Source: JAGMXM01 sp964458325 (GTDB taxonomy: Bacteria > Verrucomicrobiota > Verrucomicrobiia > Limisphaerales > UBA1319). Taken from it: DNA of 64,000 nucleotides. Shown here piece by piece: positions 1 to 10,100 of the stretch. Every line of letters starts with the position of its first letter. Within the stretch, counting starts at the first letter, position 1. The position numbers and the translations under genes were made by a program. The notes below the pieces were generated by a model that was not told the origin of the DNA, made no database searches, and saw only the letters and a program-made list of their open reading frames with translations. Where the stretch lies: assembly GCA_964458325.1 (NCBI GenBank), contig CAYWIM010000005.1, forward strand, positions 14,156 through 78,155. The letters run 5' to 3'.

Positions 1-1874
1 CGATCCAACAGGCCATCTCCGAATTCATCCTCGCCCATCGCCGCCTGAAACAGGCCCTCTACGACAACGCCGGCGGCAAGGCCGACCTCGACAAGGCCAT
101 CCGCCTCTTCGAGTCCCAAAAGAGCATCCTCGAGCAGGTGTCTCAACTCGAACAGGAGAATCTGGACCTCGAGAATGAAATTTCCGAGCTCGAGTCCAAC
201 TACGAGGTGCTCAGCAAGGACCTCGGAACCGCCATGTCAGTCGCCGATATGATCAAGGATTCCCTGCTGCAGGACCTGCCCGAATCGAGCATCTTCGGCA
301 CCGCGTTCGGCGGCGACACCATGTTCCCCGTCCGGATCGGCATCTGCGCCGCGTACATGGCATCCAAGCTCGTTATGCTGACTGCCGATGCCGCCCGCCA
401 CCGGGTGGTCAAAGCCGATATTCAGGAAAAGCGCGATTCCATCCTCGAAAAAACCAAGAGCATCAATAACAAGCAGCTGGCGCAGGCCCTCCAGGACGGC
501 GTCTACGCCCTGTTCAAGCAGCTCGAAGAGGTCCAAGCTGCCCTCGAGACTATCGATGTCCGATTGCGCGAATTCGACGATGCCGAGCGGAAGATCCGCG
601 CGCTCATCGCCCAGGGCGAGCGGATTCAGGAGGAGCGCGAGATCTACCGCCGCCGGGCCGCCGCCATCATCCAGGGCTACCGCACGCGGGATGCCGCGTT
701 CCGGATCTTCCGCAACGAAAAGCTCGATCGTTACAAGACGCTGTTTGATCTGGCTGCCCGATACAGCCTGCTCGCTGCCAACGCCTACGATTACGAGACC
801 GGCCTCCTCGATACCAGCGTCGGACGCTCCTTTGTCAGCCGCATCGTCAGCGCGCGCGCCCTGGGCGTGGTCCGCGACGGCCAGCCGCAATATGCCGGCA
901 GCAGCACGGGCGATCCCGGGCTCTCGAGCGCCTTGGCCGAGATGAAGGCCGACTGGGACGTCCTCAAAGGACGGCTCGGATTCAACAACCCCGATGCCTA
1001 TGGCACGACCGTCTCGCTGCGCGCCGAGAACTTTCGGATCCTTCCCGGGACCGACGGCAACCAGGCCTGGCAAGACGTCCTTCACGCGGCCCGAAAGGAG
1101 AATCTCCTCGATGACAAGGACGTTCAGCGGTACTGCCTGCAGATCGGCCGCGGCGACGGACTGCCCGTGCCCGGCATCCTCCTCGAGTTCGACAGCACGA
1201 TCGCCAACGGATACAACTGGTTTGGCGAGGCTCTGGCCTCCGGCGACCACGCCTTCACTCCCAGCTCATTTGCCACCAAGATCCATGCCGTCGGCGTCGT
1301 CCTCGAAGGCTACCGTGGCATGGATGATCCATCGGCCAACTCGAGCGCCGTCCAGTTCGCCGGAGGATCTTCGCCCGCGGATCCGTCTCTGGCCTTTCTG
1401 GATCCGTTGGGTCTGTCCGCCACGCCGTACGTATATCTCATCCCTGCCGGCGTGGACTCGATGCGCACCCCGCCGCTCGGCGACTCGAGCGCGATTCGCA
1501 CCTGGAGCGTCCATGACGTCACTATCCCGCTGCCATTTAACATTGGCGCATCGGGCTTCTCGGCGTTCAGCGGCTGGCAGTCGGGCGATTTCCTTTCCGA
1601 ACCGCTGTTCAGCGTGCGGAAGCATCAGGCCTTCCGGCCCGTTTCGAGCGCCGCCGTGTTCAGCCCGGATTTCTTTGGCAGCACGGGCCAGATCGTGCCC
1701 TCCCAGTTCACAAGCCGCCGCCTCATCGGCCGGTCCGTCTGGAACAGCAAGTGGAAGCTCATCATCCCCGGCCACACCCTGCTCAATGATCCCAACCAGG
1801 GCCTCGATCGCTTCATCAACACTGTCCAGGACATCAAGCTCCACCTGGTGACCTATTCCTATGCCGGCAATTAG
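1..1874 (+). CDS. C-terminal part of a large protein of unknown function (5' truncated by window edge)
   Basis: The frame is open from base 3, with no stop before the window edge, so the true start lies upstream. A GTG at 138 is only an internal possibility. The visible part (about 623 residues) begins with a long charged, coiled-coil-like helical region rich in Leu/Glu/Lys, including IQEERE and RRRAAAIIQGYR. After roughly residue 270 it changes to a beta-rich globular region with FATKIHAVGVVLEGY and WSVHDVTIPLPF, and ends with FINTVQDIKLHLVTYSYAGN. The helical-then-beta layout and the terminal D-I-x-L-H-x-x-x-Y-x-Y pattern weakly recall the end of Tc-toxin A subunits, but I cannot confirm this. 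It is the first gene of a five-gene run on this strand, with the next start 18 bases after the stop. Confidence 0.7.
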   Translation, partial: IQQAISEFILAHRRLKQALYDNAGGKADLDKAIRLFESQKSILEQVSQLEQENLDLENEISELESNYEVLSKDLGTAMSVADMIKDSLLQDLPESSIFGTAFGGDTMFPVRIGICAAYMASKLVMLTADAARHRVVKADIQEKRDSILEKTKSINNKQLAQALQDGVYALFKQLEEVQAALETIDVRLREFDDAERKIRALIAQGERIQEEREIYRRRAAAIIQGYRTRDAAFRIFRNEKLDRYKTLFDLAARYSLLAANAYDYETGLLDTSVGRSFVSRIVSARALGVVRDGQPQYAGSSTGDPGLSSALAEMKADWDVLKGRLGFNNPDAYGTTVSLRAENFRILPGTDGNQAWQDVLHAARKENLLDDKDVQRYCLQIGRGDGLPVPGILLEFDSTIANGYNWFGEALASGDHAFTPSSFATKIHAVGVVLEGYRGMDDPSANSSAVQFAGGSSPADPSLAFLDPLGLSATPYVYLIPAGVDSMRTPPLGDSSAIRTWSVHDVTIPLPFNIGASGFSAFSGWQSGDFLSEPLFSVRKHQAFRPVSSAAVFSPDFFGSTGQIVPSQFTSRRLIGRSVWNSKWKLIIPGHTLLNDPNQGLDRFINTVQDIKLHLVTYSYAGN

Positions 1875-1892
1875 TTCCCACTTCCCATCGCC

Positions 1893-2741
1893 ATGAATGC
1901 TTTCCATAAGGCCCGCTCCCTCTTCATCCTGGCCGCCGTGTTTGCCGCACTGTCATCGTCAGCGTATCCTCCCGCCCCGCACCACACCATTTTTGGAATG
2001 GTCCGCGACGAGCTCGGCAACCCGATCGAATCCACCGCGGCCGAGGTGATCCTCGAGACCGCCTCGAGCGTCCAGCTTGCCACTCGGATTGTCCCCGGCC
2101 TCAAGCCCGGCGTGAACTATGATCTGGCCGTTCCCATGGATGCCGGCATCGTCGGCGCGCCCTATCGTCCGACGGCTCTCCAGCCCACCGTCCCCTTCAA
2201 GATCCGAGTCCGGATCGGCGCTGCCATGTATCTCCCGATCGAAATGCGCGGCGACTACTCTCGCCTGGGCGAGCCCGCCCGCCAGACGCGCCTCGACCTG
2301 ACTCTGGGCGAGGATTCCGACGGAGACGGCCTGCCAGACGCTTGGGAGCGAGCCCTGTTGGCTTCGGGCGGCGGCCTGCTAACCCTCGACGACATCCGTC
2401 CCGGCGACGATTTCGACAAGGACGGCCTGAGCAACCTGGCCGAATACATCTCGGGCAACTATGCCTTCGATCCGAAAGATGGATTCACACTTGAAATCCT
2501 TCCCGGCACGGACAGCCGGCCTCGGCTTGAATTCCTCGCCATCACGGGCCGGACCTACACGGTTCTGGCATCGGCCGACTGCCAGGAGTGGATGCCGGTG
2601 TCGTTCGGAATCCCTGCTTTGGGTGACCTGGCTGCATTCCGGATGAGCTACCTCGCGACCGATATCCAACGCGTCCAGGTCGAGGTGGGCGCATCTCCCG
2701 CGCATCTCCCCATGCAATATTACCGCCTGATGGTGCAATAG
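1893..2741 (+). CDS. Secreted protein with regulatory-like domain, thrombospondin type 3-like repeat and C-terminal YYRL domain
   Basis: The N-terminus is a signal peptide (MNAFHKARSLFILAAVFAAL, then Ser/Ala to about residue 24), so the product is exported. A carboxypeptidase-regulatory/Cna-like segment follows (GMVRDELGNPIESTAAEVIL, about residues 34-120). Two calcium-binding aspartate-rich loops come next, DSDGDGLPDAWE and DDFDKDGLSNLAEY (about 147-190), typical of thrombospondin type 3-like or EF-hand-like repeats in bacterial surface proteins. The last 75 residues (RLEFLAITGRTYTVLAS to the terminal QYYRLMVQ) form the beta-rich C-terminal domain that recurs in other exported proteins of this window. 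The gene is second in the envelope operon, with 11 bases to the next gene. The binding partner is unknown. Confidence 0.8.
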   Translation: MNAFHKARSLFILAAVFAALSSSAYPPAPHHTIFGMVRDELGNPIESTAAEVILETASSVQLATRIVPGLKPGVNYDLAVPMDAGIVGAPYRPTALQPTVPFKIRVRIGAAMYLPIEMRGDYSRLGEPARQTRLDLTLGEDSDGDGLPDAWERALLASGGGLLTLDDIRPGDDFDKDGLSNLAEYISGNYAFDPKDGFTLEILPGTDSRPRLEFLAITGRTYTVLASADCQEWMPVSFGIPALGDLAAFRMSYLATDIQRVQVEVGASPAHLPMQYYRLMVQ

Positions 2742-2752
2742 GATTTTCCGGA

Positions 2753-3334
2753 ATGGGCGCAACCTCCCCAACTCGACTCGGCCTGATCATCGCCATCGCC
2801 GCAGTTGCACTCCTGGCGCTGATCCTGGTCCCGCGAGTAATGCGGCGGTCCGCCTCGCCCGCGCAAGCCGCTCCTTCGGAGCTGACGCGCCAGGAGGGCC
2901 GCCTCTTCCTCCTCGGCAAGGACCGACCGTTCACCGGGCTCCTCGTCGAGTCATATCCGGATGGATCGATCCGTTCGCGGTCGGCTTTGGTCGAGGGGCT
3001 TCTCCACGGCGTATCCGAGGGTTATTACACCAATGGACAACTCGAGGTCCAAGAGGAGTTCCGACACGGTGTCGCCCACGGCATCCGCACGAAATACCAT
3101 CCCAACGGAAAAATCAAATCCCAGGGTGCAATCCTGGATGGGCAGATCGATGGCATCTACCGTTGCTGGAACGACCACGGTTTCCTCGAAAGCGAGGTCG
3201 AAATGCGCCGGGGGCAGGTCCACGGCCTTTCCCGGGCGTATTACCCTAGCGGCTGCTTGAGGACGCTCGTTCGATTGGAGGATGGCCAGATCCTCGAGCA
3301 ACAGTCCTGGGCTGACGGGGAGCGAAAGCCATGA
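2753..3334 (+). CDS. Membrane-anchored MORN/YwqK-like repeat protein
   Basis: An N-terminal hydrophobic helix (LGLIIAIAAVALLALILVP, about residues 9-27) followed by RRS suggests a single membrane anchor. The rest is made of MORN-variant repeats of the YwqK type: SYPDGSIRSRS, YYTNGQLEVQEEF, KYHPNGKIKSQG, CWNDHGFLESEVEM and YYPSGCLRTLVRL. Each has the Y-x-x-(D/N)G-x-(I/L) core, spaced about 23 residues. Such proteins are often annotated as YwqK family antitoxins, but no toxin partner is visible, so I do not infer an antitoxin role. The stop overlaps the next start (ATGA at 3331-3334), so translation is probably coupled. A structural or envelope role inside this secreted-protein operon is likely. 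Confidence 0.8.
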   Translation: MGATSPTRLGLIIAIAAVALLALILVPRVMRRSASPAQAAPSELTRQEGRLFLLGKDRPFTGLLVESYPDGSIRSRSALVEGLLHGVSEGYYTNGQLEVQEEFRHGVAHGIRTKYHPNGKIKSQGAILDGQIDGIYRCWNDHGFLESEVEMRRGQVHGLSRAYYPSGCLRTLVRLEDGQILEQQSWADGERKP

Positions 3335-4143
3335 CGCATGCCGCCATCTGGTTCTTCGGATTGCGGCGAGGGGGCCTCTGCCGGTTGGCGCGCGCGCTCC
3401 TGATTTCGGCCGCCTGGGCCGGGAGCCTCCGGCTCGCATGGGGAGCCGCACCCGACCCCTCGCTCCTCCACACCGCCCTCGATGGCGGCGGCGGACGCAG
3501 CGCATCCACCCGCTGCACCATGGACGGCTCCCTCGCCGGCTGGGGCGGCATCGGCCAGATCGCCAGCCGAATCGCCGTCGCCCGCCAGGGATTCCCTGCC
3601 CAGCTGAACGAGCCACCTCAAACGCGCCCGGACATGATCGAGCGGTTTCCGGAGCAGTCGGTCAAGGCCGCTGTCTGGAGTCTCCTGGGGAATGATGCGG
3701 ATCCGGAAAACGATCCCCTGACGCTTCTGGATGTGATCACCCCATCCCTGCAGGGGGCCGAGGTCGCGCACATCGGGAGCTGGGTCTTCTACCGCCCGCC
3801 TGCGGGATATCGGGGCGAGGACTACATTTTCTATCGAGTTGTCGACGCCTGGGGCCAGCTCGCCCTTGGCACGGTCCGGATCCTCACCTCGACGCCCGAG
3901 GATCCATCCGTGAATTACCGGTTGTTCTGGATCGGCTCCAACCGATTGCGTCTGGATTTTGCCGGCATCCCGGGACGGGCCTACCGAATCGAGTGGGCCG
4001 ATGCGATCGATCCGCCGCAGACGATCTGGCATTTTCTGGCCATGGCGGAGGCCAACGATCTCGGCTGGTTTAGTTGCGAGGACTCGATCTCACCAGACAT
4101 CCCCCATCGTTTTTACCGGGCCGTGGATCCGCGCAATGAGTAG
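3331..4143 (+). CDS. Secreted cadherin-like/Ig-like domain protein
   Basis: The N-terminus has a long signal-like region (LARALLISAAWAGSLRLAWG, ending near residue 39). The middle contains LLGNDADPENDPLTLLDV followed by YRGEDYIFYRVVDAWG (about residues 118-175), the signature of tandem cadherin-like or Big_9-type domains: D-x-D-P-x-x-D-x-L, then G-x-D-x-F-x-Y. The last 65 residues (LRLDFAGIPGRAYRIEWADA to RFYRAVDPRNE) are a degenerate version of the C-terminal FYRL domain seen elsewhere in the window. The gene overlaps its upstream neighbour by 4 bases and its downstream neighbour by 8, which places it inside the envelope operon. No enzymatic motif is seen. Confidence 0.75.
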   Translation: MTHAAIWFFGLRRGGLCRLARALLISAAWAGSLRLAWGAAPDPSLLHTALDGGGGRSASTRCTMDGSLAGWGGIGQIASRIAVARQGFPAQLNEPPQTRPDMIERFPEQSVKAAVWSLLGNDADPENDPLTLLDVITPSLQGAEVAHIGSWVFYRPPAGYRGEDYIFYRVVDAWGQLALGTVRILTSTPEDPSVNYRLFWIGSNRLRLDFAGIPGRAYRIEWADAIDPPQTIWHFLAMAEANDLGWFSCEDSISPDIPHRFYRAVDPRNE

Positions 4144-4831
4144 CCTTTCCATGAAACGCCTGGTCCATCGCGGGATCGCCGCTGCCACCTCGATGGCATG
4201 CGCGGCCTCTCTTTCGGGCGCGCTCCTGGTCGAGACGCACAGGTCCGCCCCTGGCGCCCTCATCCCGGACGGCCTCGGCACCGGCCTCCGGGATGATCTC
4301 GAAGTCGGCCTTTCCGCCATGGCCTCGATTCAATACCTGGTCGTCCGGGTCACGATCGACGGCGAATACAACGGCGATCTTTATGTCTACATCCAGCACG
4401 ACACCGGTTTGACCGTCCTGATCAACCGTCCGGGCCGAAGCGCCGACAACCCTTACTGCTACGGCGATCCCGGCCTGAACATCACCCTCAGCGATGCTGC
4501 CCCGCACGACATCCATCGGTATCAGGATTATGTGACGCTCGGGAGCGGGTCGCCCCTCGAAGGCGTCTGGCAGCCCGATGGGAGGCGGATCGACCCCGAT
4601 ATCGTCCTCGATTCATCCCCCCGCGCCTTTATGCTCGATCAATTCATCGGGCTCGATCCTCGAGGTCAATGGACGCTCTTTGCCGCCGACCTCGAGCGTG
4701 GCGGGATCAACCGGCTCGAGTCGTGGGAGCTGGAGATTGGCGGCGTGGTGCCTGAACCTGCCGCCGCGGCCCTCGTCACGAGCCTGCTCTCCGCCCTCGC
4801 TCTCTTCATCCGCCGGCGTTCGAGGAAGTGA
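4136..4831 (+). CDS. P-domain (proprotein convertase-like) protein with PEP-CTERM sorting signal
   Basis: I chose ATG 4136 (MSSLSMKR), which overlaps the preceding stop; ATG 4151 is the alternative. An Ala-rich signal peptide is followed by a domain with LVVRVTIDGEYNGDLYVYIQ, LINRPG and FIGLDPRGQWTLFAADLE, ending RLESWELEIGG (about residues 60-205). This is the P/Homo B beta-sandwich found in subtilisin-like convertases and, alone, in many bacterial exported proteins. The C-terminus is VVPEPAAAALVTSLLSALAL followed by FIRRRSRK: a VPEP motif, a hydrophobic helix and an arginine cluster, which is a PEP-CTERM signal for an exosortase. No protease domain is attached. It is the last gene of the operon, with its stop 2 bases from the stop of the convergent sulfatase. 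Confidence 0.88.
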   Translation: MSSLSMKRLVHRGIAAATSMACAASLSGALLVETHRSAPGALIPDGLGTGLRDDLEVGLSAMASIQYLVVRVTIDGEYNGDLYVYIQHDTGLTVLINRPGRSADNPYCYGDPGLNITLSDAAPHDIHRYQDYVTLGSGSPLEGVWQPDGRRIDPDIVLDSSPRAFMLDQFIGLDPRGQWTLFAADLERGGINRLESWELEIGGVVPEPAAAALVTSLLSALALFIRRRSRK

Positions 4832-4833
4832 GC

Positions 4834-6270
4834 TTACCTGCCAGCGCGCCGGGGACGGGCGGGGGGATTGGGAGAGGACGGGGCTGGGGGCTTGTTTTCG
4901 GCGGGCAGCCAAGAGGAGATGCGCTGGATGGTCTCGGCGGCGGCGCCCTCTTTGCGGGCGAGGTTGACCCATTCGTAGGGATCGGCGGTCTCGTCGTAGA
5001 GTTCCTGGCCGGCGTCGGCGTATCGGGTGTAGCGCCAGAGCTCGGTCCGGATGCTGTGGTTGTTCTGGCGGTAGGTGGTGATGGCGGGGGAGTCCCAGGT
5101 GGCCTTTGGGTTGGCCAGCAGCGGGCGCAGGCTGCGGCCCTGGACGTGCGCCGGGGCGGGGATCCCGCAGAGGTCCATCAGCGTCGGGTAAATGCTCATG
5201 AAATCGACGGTGCGATCGCAGCGGCCGTTGGCCGGAGTCAGGCCCGGCACGATCCAGATGAAAGGCGCCCGAGTGCTTTCCTCCCAGAGCGCGAATTTGC
5301 GCCAGTGATGTTTCTCGCCGAGGTGCCAGCCGTGATCGCTCCAGAAGCAGAGGATGGTGCGGTCGCGTTCGGGCGACCGGTCATAGGCATCGAGCAGGCG
5401 CCCCACCATTGTGTCGCAGAAGCTGATGGTGGCCAGGTAGGCGCGGATCGCCTGCTTCCAGGTGTTCGTGCCGCCCTGCTGGAGGATGGCGGCGTGGTCG
5501 CCCGAGCTGAGAGCGAACCGAAGCGCGATCGGCGGCAGATCCTCGAGGTCGTCCTCGCGATAGGGGGGCAGCTCGATCTTCTCGAGGGGGAACCGATCGT
5601 AATACTTCTTCGGCACGCTCCAGGGCAGGTGGGGCTTGGTGAGGCCGCAGGCAATGAAGAAGGGGCGATCGTGCTTGCGGTTCAACTGCTCGATGGCGTA
5701 GCGCACGAAGTGGGCATCCGGCATGTCGTCGTCGCCGCAGCTCAACGGCGTGATGGGCAGCTTGCCGGCCTGGACCTGAGCCTGGGGGGCGCCATCCTCC
5801 TCGCGGCCCGCACCCTGGGCGTTCCGGAGCCAATCGTCCCACTCGCCCGGACGGTAGACGCTCGAGTGATAGATCTTGCCCGCGCCGCAGACGTAATACC
5901 CGGCCTTGCGAAACTGAGTCGTCAGTGTGATCGCCTCGGGAATCACGGGCGCGAAGTTCTCCTGGTTGTCGTACACTCCCGTCGACCCGGGCCGGAGGCC
6001 GGACATGAGCGCCGCTCGCGACGGATTGCATACCGGCGCCGCGCAATAGCTGCGGGTGAACCACACGCCGCGTTTGGCCAGACGATCCATGTGGGGGGTC
6101 AATGTCTGCGGATTACGTTCCAGATAACCCACCCAATGGTTCAAGTCATCCACCGCGATGAACAGCACATTGGGACTCTTTGCCGGACCGGAAGCGGATG
6201 GAGAGCCGGCGCTGGCTGTGATGGCCCAACCAATCAGAATTGCGCCGACGAGGCTCAGGGATTTATTCAT
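4834..6270 (-). CDS. Sulfatase, iduronate-2-sulfatase-like
   Basis: I start at MNKSLSLVGAILIGWAITAS, a signal peptide; upstream in-frame codons lack one. The mature protein opens with PNVLFIAVDDLNHWVGYL, giving the paired Asp of the metal site. The formylglycine motif CNPSRAALMSGLRPG (C-x-P-S-R) follows near residue 95, so activity needs a formylglycine-generating enzyme, not present in this window. Later metal and active-site segments include GKIYHS, CGLTKPHLPW and FWSDHGWHLGEKHHW. VCNPSR together with DDLN places it near iduronate-2-sulfatase-type sulfatases, which remove sulfate esters from polysaccharides. The length (478 aa) is normal. A Pro-rich tail (PAPSSPNPPARPRRAGR) ends the protein. 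Substrate is not predictable. Confidence 0.93.
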   Translation of the reverse strand: MNKSLSLVGAILIGWAITASAGSPSASGPAKSPNVLFIAVDDLNHWVGYLERNPQTLTPHMDRLAKRGVWFTRSYCAAPVCNPSRAALMSGLRPGSTGVYDNQENFAPVIPEAITLTTQFRKAGYYVCGAGKIYHSSVYRPGEWDDWLRNAQGAGREEDGAPQAQVQAGKLPITPLSCGDDDMPDAHFVRYAIEQLNRKHDRPFFIACGLTKPHLPWSVPKKYYDRFPLEKIELPPYREDDLEDLPPIALRFALSSGDHAAILQQGGTNTWKQAIRAYLATISFCDTMVGRLLDAYDRSPERDRTILCFWSDHGWHLGEKHHWRKFALWEESTRAPFIWIVPGLTPANGRCDRTVDFMSIYPTLMDLCGIPAPAHVQGRSLRPLLANPKATWDSPAITTYRQNNHSIRTELWRYTRYADAGQELYDETADPYEWVNLARKEGAAAETIQRISSWLPAENKPPAPSSPNPPARPRRAGR

Positions 6271-6342
6271 AGATCTGCTCTCAACTGGAATGGGGCCCAG
6301 CGGCGCGCCCGCCAAAATCGGAAGCAATTTTTGCAGAGATCC

Positions 6343-7116
6343 TTAATACTCCGGATCCCAGTGTTGCGGTTTTTGGTAGCGGAACGATTCGTGGACAATT
6401 TCGACGTGGCCATCGGCGAACGCGGTGCAGGCCTTTGTGTTGTGGCGTGAGGTGAAGATGCCGTCGTTGTCACCCCGCCCCCATTTCGCGTCGCTCACAT
6501 AATTCGGGCTGCTGGTGACGTGGGGGAGCTGCACCCCATCTTGAAGGCTTCCGCGTTCCTCCATGAGCATCATCTTCGTGGCGGGGTTCTTGATCCGGCC
6601 GTATTTGTGGAGCCGGATGGTGCTGCGGTCGGGGGTGAAGTAGCTGGCCATGCCTTCCGGCCCCGCGTTGATCGAGTAAGTGAACAGATACCGCTCGAGG
6701 GAGGGGTTGGCCCCCCACTCGGCCTGGCGTTTGAGGGCGTCCTTATCCGCCGGACAGAGGAACACATTCGTCCTGAATCCGGCGATATAGGGAGCGATCC
6801 GGCTTTCGTGGGGGTTGCGGAGCCCCCGCCCGCCGATGGTCTGGGGCTGCCAGTAGATCCAGTCTTCGGGCTGAGGACCCTCGGTCGCCCGCGAGCCGGG
6901 AGCGGGGAAGGCGTCCATGTAGTCCGGCAGATACATCATGAAGGCCAAGCCCATTTGATGGAGGTTGTTCACGCAGCCCGTGGTGTGGGCCTTGGCCTTG
7001 GCCTTCGAGAGCACCGGCAACAGCATGCCGGCCAGGATCGCGATGATCGCAATGACGACCAGGAGCTCGATCAGCGTGAACGCCGATCGGATGGGGCATC
7101 GACAGGCTTGTTTCAT
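6343..7116 (-). CDS. Type II-like pseudopilin with H-X9-DG domain
   Basis: The chosen start MKQACRCPIRS gives a short basic leader before the prepilin cleavage and methylation motif SAFTLIELLVVIAIIAILAG, the class III signal processed by a prepilin peptidase. A region typical of verrucomicrobial and planctomycetal pseudopilins follows: SKAKAKAHTTGCVNNLHQMG, then an FLCPADKD segment. Near the C-terminus H-N-T-K-A-C-T-A-F-A-D-G matches H-X9-DG exactly. Such proteins occur in dozens of copies per genome, and their role beyond pseudopilin structure is not settled. Its start lies 4 bases after the stop of the 1447-aa surface protein gene, so the two are probably cotranscribed. Confidence 0.92.
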   Translation of the reverse strand: MKQACRCPIRSAFTLIELLVVIAIIAILAGMLLPVLSKAKAKAHTTGCVNNLHQMGLAFMMYLPDYMDAFPAPGSRATEGPQPEDWIYWQPQTIGGRGLRNPHESRIAPYIAGFRTNVFLCPADKDALKRQAEWGANPSLERYLFTYSINAGPEGMASYFTPDRSTIRLHKYGRIKNPATKMMLMEERGSLQDGVQLPHVTSSPNYVSDAKWGRGDNDGIFTSRHNTKACTAFADGHVEIVHESFRYQKPQHWDPEY

Positions 7117-7120
7117 GGCG

Positions 7121-10100
7121 CTATTTCCGCAGGCGATAGAATGCCTTCGCTTCGGTGGGCACGGTTTCATAGATATTGGGTGCGGTGGGGGTGACGATGG
7201 ACCAGGAGGCCGCTGGCATCTCGCTGGCCTGCTCGAGTATGCCCGGGCCTTCCCAGGTGATTCGGATCTTGCCGCCCATCAGGGCCGCCGTCAACGGCCC
7301 CAGCGTGGCCGGAGCCAGCGCATACTCGACCGCGGCATCGAAGAGCTTCAGGCCGTCCTCGTTGAGATTGGCGAACGCGGTGTTCTGCAGGAAGAGATGG
7401 ATCCGAAGCGCGGGCGCCGGCGCGCTGTTGGCGAGCATCGCCCCCGGTTCGTAGACGTAGATGCACGCCTCGCTGGCGTTGCCGGCGATGGTGGCGATGA
7501 CCTGGGCGTTGGCATTGGGCCGGCCCGCCGTGAAGCCCTGAGCGTTATTGACCACCGTGTGCGCTCCCGCCGCCAGACCCGCCGCCAGCGGATGCGCCGC
7601 GTTGACAATGTCGACGTCCGTTTGGCTCGGTCGATCGAATCCGTCCGCTGAAGCCGCCACCATGGCCATGTCGTCCTGGAGGCCGGCTTCCCAGTTGATG
7701 AACGGAACAGCGGTGTCGCGGAACTTGGCGCCGACATTGCCGGAGCTCACCGAGGAGGAGCAGATGATCAACTGCTTGCCGTCGCCATGACTGGTCTGGA
7801 CAGCCGTGTGGCTGACGACGGTCACGTCGCATCCCAGGTCGGCAACGAGATGATCCCGGACCGCGCGGTCGCTCGCGTCGGTGGCCGACGTCCCTGTTGG
7901 ATTGGCGACGATCAAGAGCACGTTGGGAGGCGCCCGGCCGATCAAGATGCTCACGGCTGGCGAATCGCCGGCGTTGCCCACCGCATCGTACGCGCGGGCT
8001 GCCAGGCTCCAGCGGCCATCGGCTGGCCCAGTCCAGGTGAATCCGAACGGCGCGCTGGTGGATTCGCCAATGGGCTCGCCGTTGGCGAGGTACTGGACCC
8101 GGACGACGCCGACGTTGTCCTCGACGCTGACGGCGATGGGCACGTCGGCGCCGGAGGCGAACGTGGCGTTGGCGGGCGGGCTGTTGATGGCGACCGTGGG
8201 CGGGGTGACGTCGCCGACATTGACGGTGATCTCAGCGGTGCGTTCGAGGCCCAGTGTATCCTTGGCAACCGCGGCCAGCGTGTGCACCCCGGCCGTCGCT
8301 TTCGCCCACGATCCCGTGTACGGGCTGGTCGTGTCCTCGCCAATCTTCATGCCGTCGAGGTAGAAGGAAACCTTTTCGATCGCATTGCTGCCCGGAGCCG
8401 CCGTGGCGGCGATCGGGACGGCGTTTCCGACGGAAAAGCTCTGGCCGTTGGTGGGAGACGTGATGCCGGCCGTGGGGGGCGTCGCTCCCAATCCGTAGAA
8501 GACAGCCGCATTGAACAGCGCCAGCCCGGTCGAGTTGAGCACGCTGAACGTGGTGTCACGGAAGAAAATATGCATGCGCAGGGCAGGGGCGGGCGTGAAA
8601 CCGTCCGCGAGCAGGGCGCCGGGTTCATAGGCGTAGATGCACCCGCGGCTCGGGTTGGAGGCCAGAACGGCGATGGTCTGGCCGCCGGCGCCCGGGTTGC
8701 CCGATGTCCAGTTGTTGGGGCCGCCGGTGACGACCGTGTAGGTGCCGGCCGCCAGCCCTGCCGCCATCGGATGCGATGCATCCACGATCGTCAGCGCTGT
8801 TTGAGCGTCCACGTCAGCCCCGTTGGCGGACATTTGCATGTCGTCCTGCAGCCCGTTTTCCCAGTTGAGGAATGGAACGGCCGCCGTCAGGAATTTGGTG
8901 TTCACATCGCCCGACGTCTCGGTGGACGAATTGAGGATGAGCTGCTTGCCGTCGGCGTCGGTGGACTGGACGATGTCCTCATCAAGAACCTGAACGTCCA
9001 GTCCGAACGTTTTCAAGTAGTCGACCACCATGGCGTCAGTGACGCGATTGACGTGGGTTTGGGCGAGCTCGTCGATCTTGCCGACGAACAGCACATAGGG
9101 CGCGAGGTCGGCGCCCACGACAATGCGGACGATCTCGGATGCGGTGTTGTTGCCCAAGACGTCGTAGGCGCGGGCGACCAGGTCATACCGGCCGTCGTCG
9201 GGCGCCGTCCAGGTGAAGCTGAATGGGGCGGCGGTGGATTCCCCGATCTTCCAGCGATCGGCGAAGAACTCGACGCGTGCGACGCCGGCATCCGATTGGG
9301 CATCGACGGTGATGGGGATGCTCGATCCGCTGGCGAACGCGGCGTCCTGGGCTGGGCCTGAAATGGCCACGGTGGGCGGCATTGGCGCCAGGGTGGCGAA
9401 AGCCCATTCGTTAGTGTAGGAGTTAGCGCCCGCGTCGCTGAACACCACCTTCGCTGTGTGGCTCGAGGAGTAAGCCAGCGGCGGCGCTGGCTGATAGGTG
9501 ATCGTCGCCCCGCCGGAGATGGAAGCGCGCGCGCTGGAGGCGGTGACGTTCGTGCCATCGAGGAAGAGCTGAATCGAATCGAGCACCACGGACAGGGTGC
9601 TGCGGTTCATGATGGTCGCCGAAATGGGCGTGTGAATGCTGGCGGCGGCGACGGGCGCGGGCTCCTGGACGGTGACCACCGGTCCCAGCGGCGTGACTGC
9701 CTCGGAAGTCGGAACCGCGACCAGGAAATTCGGGAACACATTGTTCGCCGCTGCCCCGGCCGCTAACCGGAGGGTCTGCGCACCGCTGAGGTTCAGCACC
9801 AGCGCCGCAGTGGTCCCCAGGTCGCGCAGCGGGATGTATTCGTAACCCGCGGTTGCGGGGACCTGAAATTCACCCAACATCTGGACGGCTTGGTTCGGCT
9901 GCGCGCGATTGCCGGTGACTCGGCTCAAGGTCAGGGTTTGAGCGGCGGTGGCGCGTGCGCGCAGGTAGATCGTGTAATTGGTGCTGGCGAACGTGCGGGT
10001 GTAGTTGAGCCACTCGCCGGCCTGCACCTGGTTGAGGTCGAGGTCCCACGCGGCAATGTCCAGGTCGAGATATTTCTTGCGGCTCAAATCGCCCGTGGCG

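Noticed and set aside
1..1874. First gene as a Tc-toxin A subunit
   Set aside because: Only a weak resemblance of the last residues and overall helical/beta layout; no TcB/TcC partner is seen nearby.
2753..3334. YwqK-type protein as an antitoxin of a toxin-antitoxin pair
   Set aside because: No toxin-like small gene is adjacent; the repeats are generic MORN-type and the protein has a membrane anchor.
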